Source: Trachythela sp. YZ-2020
Taxonomy: Eukaryota; Cnidaria; Anthozoa; Malacalcyonacea; Clavulariidae
NCBI GenBank assembly: GCA_016169945.1
Contig: JADLSH010000388.1
Location: forward strand, 62,001-126,000
Reading direction: 5' to 3'
DNA: 64,000 nt
Below, piece by piece: positions 11,335 through 22,500 of the stretch (position 1 is the stretch's first letter; every line of letters begins with the position of its first letter). The translations under genes were made by a program, and so were the position numbers. The notes under the pieces were generated by a model. The model had not been told where the DNA came from. It saw only the letters and a list, made by a program, of their open reading frames with translations, and did not search any database.

Positions 11335-11685
11335 GAGGTGTGTTCTGTAACACACCAAGGTGTGTTTCTATAAAAAGTCAAAGGTGTGTTGTCGAACACA
11401 CCAAGATGTGTTTTCATTCAAAAGGTGTGCAACTTAACACACCTTACAGTCATCAAAGAAAGGTGTGCTAAAAGGAAGTGTGTTCCATAACACACCTTGG
11501 TGTGTTTTGTGACCCACCATGGTGTGTTCTCTTACACACCAAGGTGCGTTTTCTAACACACCAAGGTGTGTTTTCCAAAAGTGCGTAGAAAGGTGTGTAA
11601 AAAGTACACACCTTGGTGTGTAATGAAACACACCTTGGTGTGTCATTAAACACACCTTGGTGTGTAATTAAACACACCTGTTTTT
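11335..11685. repeat. Right palindrome array of E1
   Basis: Same AACACACC/GGTGTGTT units as the left array, here dominated by ACACACCTTGGTGTGT palindromes, running to the right TIR (TTTTTAGAGTGTG at 11681-11693). Minus-strand ORFs across it are translation of the repeat. Confidence 0.9.
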
Positions 11686-12617
11686 AGAGTGTGTATATAC
11701 TATCATACTTGACGTAGATTAATATTCATACTGTGCTATGAAAAACGTAAATCAGTCCATAAAGTGCAATGTAACAGAAAGTTCAAATGAATACGTTTTT
11801 ACGACTTTCAGCAAGAATATCAACCTTTCGGATTTGTAAAAACACTTTATTGCATACATTTCCTTCATTTCATACATTAATTCATGCCCCGGCATGTTGC
11901 GCACCACGCTGCGTGTGTCTATTATGTGTTTAATATATCTTCCGGTTGAGCAAAATATCATTTGAAACCTTCCCATTAGGATAAATACGGTCTTGGTACA
12001 TATAGTACATTATATATAATTATATATATATATATATGCTGAAAATAGAAAAGCTAGTGAACTGCTCTTTTTTGAAATTACATAGTTCCATTAATTGATT
12101 ATATTTTTAAAACATATATACTGTGCAATGGAGTGCAACTAGCATTAAATCAACCCGATAATCAACAATGAGTTTAGCATTAATAGATTTATAGTTTATG
12201 TCATTATGAATCACTTTCTACCTATATATACGTATATAAACATTATAAACCTATTTAACACCATAATTAATAGACTGATTTTAACTGCATGCATGTCTGA
12301 ACTTCAATGACGTATATAAGGCTCAGTGAGGGGTCAATACACCAGCTACTTTTCAAAAAGATATAGTCGGTAAAACCTAACTATGATAGAACGTATTTTC
12401 TGTTTAAAAAGTCGTATAATGTCGGGCCATTACATAAAATTTTTTTGGCATAAAACCTAGATTAAATATATAGAGACATAGATCTTGGCGAGCAAATGGC
12501 TTCCCTACGCCACTGACTCAAGAAAAGAACTTGCTCTTCTCTATCCCAAGATCAATATCCATTCCCGGATCAGGAAAATAATTGATCAAATTTTGTTTTT
12601 GTACACTGTTAATTTTA

Positions 12618-12960
12618 GAGTGTTAAAATAGCACCTCGACTGGTGTTAGATTGACACCTAAGGGTGGTGCTAAATAGAAAGTGTCATTTTAGCACCTAAT
12701 TCAGTGCTAATTTAACACCAAAGAAATACAAAGGGTCAATTTAACACTCGATTTGTTTAACACCACTTTAGAAGTGTTAAATTAGCACCTACAAGAGGAG
12801 TGCAAGTGTTAGAATAACACCGGTTTCTGGTGCTAATTTTTGGGTCTTAAAATAACACCTCTACGGGAGTTAAACATTTGTTATTCGTAGTGCTAAATTA
12901 GCACCGTTTCTGGAGGTAGAACATGGGTGTTAAAGTAACACCTATATTGGTATTGCTAAA
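12618..12960. repeat. Left palindrome array of E2
   Basis: Alternating (A/T)GCACC and GGTGCTAA / GTGTTAAA units with spacing of about 20-35 bp. It is more decayed than E1 arrays and fades out at 12960. Confidence 0.85.
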
Positions 12961-12969
12961 TTAACTCCG

Positions 12970-13590
12970 TTTCTTGGGGGTGAAAATATAAATGTTTGAA
13001 TATTTTCGCGCAACCCTCTTGATACCACAAACGACATGGAAATTCGGTTCCTTTCGATGAATCCTGCCAATATACTTTACTAATGTTTGAATAGATTCTG
13101 ACACAAATTCGAGGCAAATGCTGCAACGAAAACGAGCCATTAGGCCATATTTTTGTCAGAAACACAAACATATTCTCAGTGGATGTGTTATACGAGACGT
13201 GACGCACAATACCGGGTTCCGAGGCCCCACGCGCTCCAACAACTCCGGTAACTCTCCATATGGCATGGAATACCATATTAGGCATAACATGAGATCAAAT
13301 TTCGTGCGGCAAGATTGAAATTATTCATTTCATCGCTGGCGACTTAATCGTTTGGTTATATTCCGCTTCGAGTTGTTTGTTTTTTTATACTTTCTGGTGT
13401 TGTCGCGGCTGTTAGTTCGTATGTTAAACTGCACATTGGCATTCTTACGAAGAGCAAAAAGGAATCGACTTTGTTGTTAAATTGGTATGTTCCACACGAG
13501 TTGATAAAACGCGATTTATGTATGATATTCTCAAAGTATTTTTATATCAAATATCATCTAATATTTAATTGTGATTTCCTTTCGTTTCAG
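12970..13590. other. E2 interior upstream of first recognisable exon
   Basis: Short overlapping ORFs on both strands (12956-13318) match nothing I know. The stretch may hold the promoter and 5' exon of the E2 gene; I cannot place a start codon. Confidence 0.35.
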
Positions 13591-15817
13591 AAGATAGATT
13601 CTTCTTTACGCGAAACTCTAATAAATGCGGGTTTGAAGGAGATTACCATCTCTATTCTTGAGGATGAAGAGGTACTGTATTTATGCCATTTATATTGTTG
13701 AAATATATTTAGGATATCGTGATCGTCCCCGTGCCAGCGCTTGAATCATAATATTAAGTATGGAGTTGCGTTCATCAGTCGTAAAAAACATTGAATATTT
13801 GCTAGTCGAAGGCCATATTTTATACCATAACACAATATGATTCACGAACTCATTTTATTTTAACTCAATAAAGTGCGAGATCAAAACAATGTCGTAGGTC
13901 GTATAAAAACTATAAATTTCGTGTCAAAAAAATTCTTCCATATTTGCGTCCTAGCAAAGGCCACAAAACATGCTGGTAATTCATGGTAATATTTATGTTT
14001 GAATCACAGATATATTAAAATACAAACGACATAACGACATGGATTTAGATTTCTCCAAAAATAACCTCAAAAAGCAGGTATTAAAATTAAATTATAATTT
14101 GAGATTTCAATTTATAATAGGATTGAGTATAAAATATGGATGCCAGGCCCCACACCCATATCTCTGTCAGAAAAATATAAATATTTTGAAAATGTTTTCA
14201 TGGTAAAGTATTATGAAATGTTATTATATAATTTAGCAGAGTATAGGCCTCTTGAATAGTTCTGTTTTAGTACTGTAAATATCAGGCTTATAGAGAGAGC
14301 CAACACTCCAACAGGCTTGGCCTCAATAAGCCTGGGCCGGGTATACATGTAGTGATGTACTGAGTTGGCTTGGCCGTGGGATTGTATTGAGGGGCTGATT
14401 GCATGAGGTTACTGGTGAGTTGACCCGGTGAATATAGGGGCAACTCGTAAAGCTAGACTGGCTCAGCTTCTAAATGTAAATGACATTATTTTTCCACGTT
14501 GGGTTTTATACATGGCTGGTATCCTGCTAGAACAAAGATAGCTGTCTACTATTGTAAGGGGCTGATTACATGGAGATTTTTCAACCCCGGGGCCAAATTC
14601 ATCCCCGGGGCTGAAATGCCCTTAGTTGCTGCAGAAACGATTGGAAACTTCTGGGTCATATATATACAAATCCTATGGTGAGAATCTTTCGTACTGTCTA
14701 GTCGTATAATAAAAATATTAAAATGGGTTTAACACTCTAAGCGGCATTTCACCCAAAAGAACCCCACCTTGGTACAGGTTATAGCAAATACAATATTTTG
14801 TACTCATGATGATGACATAAGAATTAATTAAGATTTTAAATGAATTCTTATGTCATCGTCACAAGTCACCTGCGATACACGCTGTATATAATTACATATA
14901 CAGATATCGCTGTGAATTGAATAAAAGGTTAGTGATTCAAACAACTCTGTCGTGCTCCCTTGCTTGACATTGCTGTTTCAGTTACACTATCTCAGGCTGA
15001 CGGGCTTTGCTCTAACTTGATTGGACTGACGTATTGTCTAGTGATGAAGTTTATGTATTTTTATTTTAATGATATAAAAAGTGACTCTCGACTTTTGTTT
15101 CTCGACTTATGTTTTACTAATTATAGTTATCCTTTATTTTTTTCCAGAAATTGAGAGTACTGTTACGGATATAATCCAAAAATATCTTTTTCATGATTTG
15201 CACAGTAAGTATATTTTAATAGAAAATTTGACACACTTCATGCAGAGGGGAAGTGTTGGGCATAGATGAGTTAACTATATATTTATATGCCTCTTGTTAA
15301 ATCATTACTTGACCCTTTCGATAATTACGTCATACAGTAAACACTTTTTTGGCCTGGAGGCCTGATTCTAGATCCGATTGCCTTATGTCTTTATTAATGA
15401 GAGAAAAGCTTCCTGGTAAAAAATATTTATGACATAATTATTTAAAGATGCAACAATGTGACTTAGGCTCAGTGTTAAGGGGTGAGGTTAAGGGCCTAAG
15501 GTTAGTCGATATTGAACTTATAAGCTAAAATCAAAATGAATATTTTCAGGATGATGATTCCATTGACGAAGAAGTAGAGAAATCCACCTATCCACGGATT
15601 ATAGCTTCTGGAGACCTGGTTTACATCGCTGCTGATGGACAAATCTGTTTAAACTTCTCAGGCAAAAACATTCCAGTGGCTATGGTGGTGACCATGCTTA
15701 TCGCCACTTTTTAACTACGCCTTCCTGGAAGCGGTTTTGATGGACAAGCGCGCTGATGCTAAGGAAAGAATTTATATCCAGAAATTTGTCAATGAGCTGG
15801 GACTCCAATGGAAATAG
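13591..15817 (+). pseudogene. E2 spliced gene (unknown family), frameshifted
   Basis: Three exon-like blocks on the plus strand. 13591-13671 (acceptor TTCGTTTCAG, donor GAAGAG|GTACTG) is 27 codons, KIDSSLRETLINAGLKEITI.., a helical, SAM-like segment. 15148-15204 (acceptor TTTTCCAG, donor CACA|GTAAGT) encodes EIESTVTDIIQKYLFHDLH. 15550-15817 (acceptor ATTTTCAG) encodes an acidic start, PRIIASGDLVYIAADGQIC, a hydrophobic stretch, then after a +1 slip in the T-run at 15708-15712 FLEAVLMDKRADAKERIYI..FVNELGLQWK to a TAG at 15815. Phases between the first two blocks do not join, so an exon is missing or lost. C-terminal similarity to E1 is by eye. Confidence 0.5.
13672..15147 (+). other. Intronic DNA of E2
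   Basis: Holds a decayed repeat with GGGGCTGATTRCATGRNG blocks at about 14392 and 14560 and CCCCGGGG palindromes (14583-14610). I see no convincing exon. Confidence 0.4.
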
Positions 15818-16079
15818 TATATATATACAACATTTACATTAAACTTCATTTAATGCATGCATAATGGTTAGTTAAAAGTTTTGTGAAAGGATATTTCAAG
15901 TGGAAGAATATTAACAATTGTTAAACTTAATCATGAACAGCTAAGGAAAATGAACCCAATTAATTTAATAATAATGATGAAACTATTTTCTTGTTTGTGT
16001 GTAATATTATGAGGCCATTTGGGTGCACTAAATCACTTTAGTGCAGTGTAAACTAATAACAAAATTAAGTTTTATTTTC

Positions 16080-16340
16080 ACCAGGGTTAACAGTTAAACT
16101 TAAAAACTGGTGGGACTTTAGCACTGAAAAGGCGCGTTATTTTAGCACTACATAACAAGTGTTAAATTAACTCTAAAAACCAGTGCTAATATCACACTAG
16201 GAAAGGTGTTGTTTTAGCACCGTAACTAGTGTTAAATCAACACCATCAAAGGCGGTGTTAAACTAGCACCCAAAAAAGGTGTCATTTTTTACCTAATTTT
16301 TTAGCACCACTTTTTGGTGTTAAATTGACACCCTAAAATT
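16080..16340. repeat. Right palindrome array of E2
   Basis: TTAGCAC..GTGTTAAA units mirroring the left array, ending ACACCCTAAAATTAACAGTG at the right TIR. Confidence 0.87.
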
Positions 16341-16675
16341 AACAGTGTAGGCGGCAGCACCAAATATTGAGAACCTTAGATCAGCAAGAATGCAGCCTTC
16401 CTAATTTATTATAAATACTCTGTCTGCTTCACTTCAAAAATAGACACTCTTCAAAAATACCCCTGTTGCACCATGCTGTGTGTGTTTACTTCCATTTAGA
16501 TATATATCTTCCGTTTCAGCAAAACACCAGTTGACTTGACTTCATACCTAAAAGCATTCTATATTCTAGATTAACAAAACTGAGCCTATCTTCGAAAGTG
16601 TTATATTTGTCGATGATATATCCTTTAAAACATGAGCCAAATTTGATAATATATTTACACTGCATAATATATATC

Positions 16676-16815
16676 ATGAACGCGTGGTGTCAGTGCATGT
16701 AGGTAGCGTCTATAAGGTGTGGGTCTTCAGGGTCAAACTACCTGAAAATTCAACAAGAATATCGACGTTTCGAAACTTCGAAGTTCTTGTTGAATTTTTC
16801 AAGTAGTTCGAGCAT
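16676..16815. repeat. Inverted-repeat fragment of the hammerhead-like family
   Basis: GAACGCGTGGTGTCAGTG..GGTCAAACTACCTG matches 4375-4445. It is followed by a hairpin in which AATTCAACAAGAA (16753) returns as TTCTTGTTGAATT (16784). The ribozyme-like centre is reduced to CGACGTTTCGAAAC..TTCG. Confidence 0.45.
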
Positions 16816-17005
16816 AATATATTCATACTGCATCTGTACATAAGTCATAAGAATGTAAATTACTACACTGCATGTGTCGCGATTCTATAAATTTAAGATG
16901 CATGTATATTGGTCAATAAAGTGCAACTATATACAATTAAATCTATATCAATGTTTTTTGAACATTAATTTAATCAAATGCAATGTAGGAAGATACAGTC
17001 GAACC

Positions 17006-17050
17006 CGTATTAAGCGGCCCTGTATTAAGCGGCCCTGTATTAAGCGGCCA
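17006..17050. repeat. Three 15-bp units of YGTATTAAGCGGCCC
   Basis: Exact 15-bp period, three copies, preceded by ACAGTCGAACC, with a decayed echo (TATTAAACGGCCACC) at about 17121. It looks like the end of a decayed DNA transposon with repeated subterminal motifs. The ORF reading RPCIKRPCIKRP is an artefact. Confidence 0.6.
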
Positions 17051-17300
17051 CCCTGCATGTATTAAACAGCCAGTTTAAAGTCCCAGCTATTTACTCAGTG
17101 ATATTCTGTAAACATGACCTCTATTAAACGGCCACCTCTATGAGGATTATATGGTTTTTGCAAGCAGACCTCAAAAATACACTACTTGCACCGTGCTGCG
17201 TGTGTTTACTGATGTGTATCAGTACGTTACAGCAAAGCACCAGTTGAAATCTTCCTGTTTTGACCAAAATATATAGAGTCTTGGCTTTGTACTTAATGCT

Positions 17301-17957
17301 ATAATTTTATATGCCGGGTTAAAACATGTTGTCTTGTTTTGAACTTTCGTATTTTAATCTATATATGAAGGATAACTAGCCACTTTAGTAATATACAGCC
17401 TCTCTTTAAACGTATTCATATACCGTGCCTGTAAAAATGTAAACCACAGAATGAAGTTCAAATTCTGTGGCATTAAACATATTTTACTTAATTACAGAAA
17501 ATATCTAGAATTTATTCGATTATTTCACATTTATTGCTATAAACATGATACATCGCGCGACGTTTTTAAGCCTCTACTTAACTAGTCCGCCTACAAATTA
17601 TGTTGGGCTTATGTTGTCTATATGTTATCTTATACTCAGGACCCGAAACAAGGTCAACGACATTACATTTACTTGACACTCTAACTTGTCCAATCAGAGA
17701 ATCAGATTTATAACACATAATCACGATATTCCAAGGTATGGTACTCGCTCGAATGAATTCCACGCTCATCCGCAATTAGTATCGGCTCCCGCAAATTCGA
17801 CCTCGAATACCACGTTTGTACCCTGTCCATTGCTTAGTTTCTTCAGAAGACGACATGAAGAAACTAACAAAACGACTAAATCGAACAAACTTCGTACGAA
17901 AGTTACAATATTATTCCCAAAAAGGAAAAGTATACAATTTTCATGGACAGGATGTTA
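17301..17957. other. Stretch without a supported gene
   Basis: Two overlapping plus ORFs (17686-18004) have no recognised motif, and the second runs into the SINE. GAAACTAA occurs near TTAGTTTC (17833-17880), making a modest hairpin. Confidence 0.35.
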
Positions 17958-18130
17958 TTCGGAAGCGCCTTTCACCTCTGAGTCTTGAGTTCGACTCTCG
18001 CTGAGAACAGCGCTCTGCCGAAAGTCGTGGGTTTTCTCCGGGCACTCTCCAGTTTCCTCCCAAAGGGAAAGGTGACTGGGTGGGTTAGGATACACAGAAA
18101 CTACTCGTCTCATGAAATTTAACTTATGCT
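17958..18130 (+). mobile_element. tRNA-headed SINE, 5'-truncated copy
   Basis: Shares with 45275-45440 the blocks CACCTCTGAGT, GTTCGAYTCTCGCTG (B-box-like), CAGCGCTCTRCCGAAAGTCG, GGGTTTTCTCCGGGCACTC and GACTGGGTGGGTTAGGATA. The A-box half is missing here, consistent with 5' truncation. Confidence 0.7.
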
Positions 18131-19587
18131 TATTTAACGTTAAGCGGATTTGCTTGGCTGATTTGATTGTCTTGTTTTGATAGAAAACTTAGTTCATAGT
18201 TGTGGTTAAGGTCATGGCAAATTTACGGTTGAGCAGACCGCGGCTGCATGACCACGGCCATGATCAAATCGTCAGGGCCGCGCCATGAAGCATGTGATTT
18301 AACGACGAATAATCGACTATTATATTTCAACACAAGATTTGTTGTAGAAGTCATGCATATAGTAATTTATATTGAGAAAAATTGGACTCTATAACGCAAA
18401 GTTGATGCTTGTACCACAATATGAGCACAATCAGGGTGATTAAATTGCCACTCATTATATTTGGAAAATTAGCAATATATAGGTCTATATTTGATTCATA
18501 TTCAACTTTTATAATGGTTTTCGGAGAAAATCTATCAGATCATCTTCATTGGTTAATTGACAATTATCTGATGAAAATAACCAATCATTTACTTTTCAGA
18601 GTCACTGAAAGTGATAGCACCACTCACATTCTAATATTATTCAATAATAAATAAAATTATATATAGACAATATTTGTTATGGACTTTAAAGAGTTTTCAA
18701 ATTTTATTAATTCATCAAGAATAATAAAGGTTTAATATTAAATTTTTTGCCCATCCTCAGGCTATATTGATGTTGTTCTTTTACAAAAACGACTATACGA
18801 AATGTGTTCTGTTTTTGAAGTTGTTAATATAATCTTATAAATCCAGTTCTCTTAGACTTAGCATATTTCATATCATTTTGACATTTTCTTATCCGATTTT
18901 CAAGTTGTGTCTCTTTTCTGTTGCAGAACAACAACTCATTACGATTTATTTTCTCCACAAGGACTTTAGCTGCATTGCCATTAATTTTCACATTTAAAGG
19001 AAACTTCATGTTAGGGACAAGCATCGATTTTGCGGTTAAAAAGTAGACATTGCCGTCCACAATCTCCTTTGGAGTATTAAAAGTTTTTGTATATTAAAAT
19101 GTTTTGATTTCATGAGGTAAAAAAGGTAACCGTCAATCAATGAAGATGATATCATTACATGATAATCTATACAAAGGCGATTAATATGCAACTTATACAA
19201 ACGCCCACGTAATAATACCACAACTGGGGGCATACCTTGGGACTTCCTGTATATCTCTTCTGCGACGGGTGCGAATAAAGTCAATAACAACCGCGTCACA
19301 ACTTCAATGATGATTGACGAATTAATAACAATGGATAAATTGAAAATATCTTTCAGTACGAATTAACATAAAATAACAGGAAAGTAGAAAGATCCATTCT
19401 CGTTGCATCTAAATCACTAATTGTTTTGACATATGTCTTTTTGTATATACCTGTTCAGGCTTGTTCTGTAATTCTACATCAAGATGTATAATGACAGTAT
19501 GTTGGTCAATCGAATGCTCAGTATAGACTTGAAGTCAATGTATTCAGGTGAAGTTCGATAAAGCTCTTCTTCGACTCAAGGAAGAAC
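18131..19587. other. Collagen upstream region with one exon-like minus ORF
   Basis: At 18824-19066 the minus strand is open from an acceptor-like CTCCAAAG: EIVDGNVYFLTAKSMLVP..VKINGNAAKVLVE..CQNDMKYAKSK to a stop. It reads like real protein (lysine-rich, balanced composition), but I recognise no family and the next upstream open block (19236-19360) does not join in phase. Remaining sequence is AT-rich; no clear TATA box is seen before the collagen start. Confidence 0.28.
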
Positions 19588-22500
19588 ATGATGTTACGTC
19601 ACTTTTTGATTTTGTTCGTTACTCAATTACTGTGTCTCACCGTAACAGCCGAGACTGTTGATCAAGTAAGAAAAAGGTAGGCGGAGAGTGTATATTCTAA
19701 CAATAGGTTTCTACGAGCGTTGTTCTATTTTTCCATACTCCAGAAACGGCCGAAGATTGTCGTAACTGAATCATCATGATAGTCTTGTACGACTGCTTAT
19801 AATTAGGAGCAACTATAGGATTCGACAGAGATTTTTTTTTCGTCCGAGGCCACAAAATTAAATGACATACGTCACAGATTTGTCACTGCCCGAATTTACC
19901 GCGGGCGCTAGCGTTTTCCACTTTTCCCTCGCGAAATTTTTTCCCGAAGTTTGACATGCATGATGCAATTTCGAACCTAGATTTCGAATGATGTCGACAT
20001 TTTCGGCATGGGATTCACTGTATTTTTAATACAATTTCGTTTTTCTTGCTACAAGTAATATAATATTCTTTATCTACGAATTATTAACTGCTTTTAATGT
20101 GAAAAAAATTGCAAAGAGGACTGAATATTTCCACGCGGGGGCAATGGCTGGCGATATCTATATATAAACTATATTCGGACGTTTAATAGGAAAAGGCCTT
20201 CGAGTTCGAGCAACATCAAACGATTATAAACGATCCGACTTTTTACTCTAAATCCAAATTGTGCGAGTATTCAGGAAATCCTAGAGCCAATAATGTACCG
20301 GTATATTTCAATCTAAATAGGCATGGAATGAGGTGATCGTAAATTATTTTGGTTTTGTAGTACATGAATGTAGATAGTAAGGGTTTCTGTGGACAAAATA
20401 CAAATGATCCACCCCACGCAACCAAACCCTACAAATGTTTGGGCATAAAATTGTAGCAAACTCCATACTATTCCCCCTGTTATCCGCATCTCTTCCCAGG
20501 ATGTGTGGGTGTGTGAGTGTTTAGATTGACTCTTGCATAACATTTACAAGTTTTTACTTTCAAAACTATGTTATGTTTATGTTGTGTTAAAAAGTATGTT
20601 GTGTTCATGTGCAAAAGTATGTTATGTTATGCTAAAGGTATGTTGTGTTTATCTTCAAAAGTATGTTCTGTTTATGTTATGTTAAAAGTATGTTGCGTTT
20701 ATGTGTACATTTCATTGAAATTTGAAATTATGACGCAAAACAGTGAAAACTGAACTGGAAGTCGCAATTTAATATTGCAGTATAGTGCTAGTTATTATTT
20801 TTTATAAATGTTACACTGAGTTTCAACTTGCTTTTAAAATGTCATTTATGATTTATCTAATATTTAACCCATTAGCTGGCAATGCGCGTAGATGCGCCCT
20901 ACTTTAGTATTATATTCTGTCTAACACCAGGTGATGTTGCTCGTCAGTGGTAGGGTACTAGCTACCAGTTAATGAGTTGATAATAATATAATTATTTTGG
21001 TGACTAGCTTGAAATGAAAATCTGTTGATCCAAATATTTGGGTAAACACCATTATTCCTAAACTTGCTAATACTCGAAGATTGTTAGCCTAACCCAGTGG
21101 GTTAACGAAAATCTTCAAATCAAACTTCGCAAGAAGTTTGTTTATTAAGTTTTATTTTATCAAGAGAAGACTTGAAAGTTTTTGGGGGTTTTGATTGATA
21201 CAGGTTGACATTGTTGCACAAGTGACCCATGAGCCTGCACATAGTAACTATGGCCTGCACAATGTTAATTTCAGTGGTTTATATAATTTGTGTCAGTGAA
21301 GAACAACATCTATGTATAAACATAAAACCGTCTGTAAACTGTATGAAATTGCATGTAAACCGTTCAAAACCTTACAAAGGTGACAAAACCCTACAATGAA
21401 CTCTCTTAATACCGTAATCTCTCTAATAACCCCCCTCTCTCTAATAAGCCCCCTCTCTATAATAAGCCCCCCTTTTTGCATGAAGAAATTTATTAAGCCC
21501 CCCTCTAATAACCCACTCCCTTCCAATAAGCCCCCATTCACATAAAAACACAAGTGTTTTGATAAGATCTTATGGTTTTCTTTACACATTGTTCTGTGCT
21601 TGAACAAAATTATCATATTTTCCAGAAAAAAAAATAAGCCCCTCCCCCCTTCAAAAGTATCTTAAAAAGTAAACCCCCGGGAGCTTATTAGAGAGATATA
21701 TTACAGTATTAAAATCTAAATAACCATATCTCAGTGCTACCAGTGAGTGCTACCGGTGCTACGTAATTTATATATACTCTACTTGTCGCACGAACGACGC
21801 ATGAGCCCGCAGGATATATTGACGTGGAAAGCGGAAACAGCCCATCGCTGTGCATTTCGCTTCGATAGGCACTAAAAACCCCTCCATTTTTGCCACTCAA
21901 ACTCGAAATCAAGCTTGGCCACAACCCCAACCGGGTTTATTAAAGTATTATGTGTTCATTTCTGCCTGTTGCCAGCTTCTAACACGGAGTTGCCATCAAA
22001 CTTTTTTTGAAGCACTTTTTGATATCTTGGCCGGCCGACTATAACGTACCATAGCATTTTGGTGTGTTGAAATCATTAGTTCTACACGAGAACGTTAATT
22101 ATTGAATTATTTATCTATCGTGTTCAAATTTAACCATGCATGGCGCTATTTAAAAAACCCCAGCAACTTAACGCTCCATAGAGCGTCTTGTTCAATGAGG
22201 TTTTGTATAAATCTTAATTTGTTCGGATTTATACTGTGAAAACAATCTAAACAATTACAAATTTTCATATAATTATTTAATGTTATTGCTGAAACAGTTA
22301 GTGAAGAATATCAAATTTATGTTATTGTGAGAGTTTCTCATTAAATAGGCGAGCTTTGTCAAGCCAAGGAACGAGTTCATTATGTCAAGGACTTCCGGGA
22401 CTACCTGGACGAGACGGTAATTCTTATTCAACATTAACCGTAGAGTACGACATAGTCTGCGGCGAATTTTGACAAACACTGAATTTAGTCAATTTTCGCC

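Larger units (their letters stand above)
6206..11693. mobile_element. E1: 5.5-kb element with terminal palindrome arrays and a spliced gene
   Basis: The left end is TGCACTCTAAAAAAAGG just after TA (6204-6205). The right end is the complement of CACACTCTAAAAACAGG just before TA (11694-11695). Inside each end is an array of AACACACC/GGTGTGTT palindromes. Between the arrays are minus-strand exon-like segments (7020-7360, 9791-9950). Neither array has a TIR on its inner side, which favours one element over two separate MITEs. The layout, TA duplication and C-terminal protein domain match E2. I do not recognise the superfamily. The frameshift in the last exon says this copy is dead. Confidence 0.62.
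12604..16347. mobile_element. E2: 3.7-kb element with terminal palindrome arrays and a spliced gene
   Basis: The left TIR CACTGTTAATTTTAGAGTGT follows TA (12602-12603). The right TIR is its complement with one change (CACTGTTAATTTTAGGGTGT), followed by TA (16348-16349). Both ends carry arrays of GTGTTAAATTAGCACC-type palindromes. The 3-kb centre holds plus-strand exons with proper splice sites. The TIR start CACTSTWAA, the TA flanks and the array-gene-array layout match E1, though array unit sequences differ. Unassigned family; dead by frameshift. Confidence 0.68.
4090..17340. repeat. Degenerate long-period tandem repeat array, interrupted
   Basis: One block recurs at about 4100-4240, 5185-5300, 5950-6085, 11890-12005, 16460-16560 and 17170-17300. 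It is a GTTGCACCATGCTGTGTGTG-type stretch, then TCTTCCGTTTCAGCAAAACAC, then a TTCCTGTTTTGACC..GTCTTGGCTTTGTA stretch. A second landmark, GCAAATGG..CTACGCCA, recurs at about 5700 and 12490. Subtracting E1 and E2, spacing is roughly 0.5-1.1 kb, so this reads as an old tandem array of a unit near 0.75 kb into which E1 and E2 inserted. Copies are only about 70-80% alike by eye. Confidence 0.6.

Noticed and set aside
11434..11677. Minus ORFs in the right E1 array
   Set aside because: Repeat translation, same reason as the left array.
12956..13285. 109-codon minus ORF at the E2 left array edge
   Set aside because: Runs from array into unique DNA with no motif and lies opposite the supported exons.
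17006..17050. CRISPR-like short repeat
   Set aside because: Head-to-tail 15-mers without spacers, in a eukaryotic transposon context.
19036..19299. 87-codon minus ORF upstream of collagen
   Set aside because: Spans an intron-like AT-rich piece; the plausible coding blocks on either side do not join in phase.
20930..20965. Second hammerhead candidate (minus CTGACGAG)
   Set aside because: No stem II followed by GAAA and no cleavage triplet with matching stem I.
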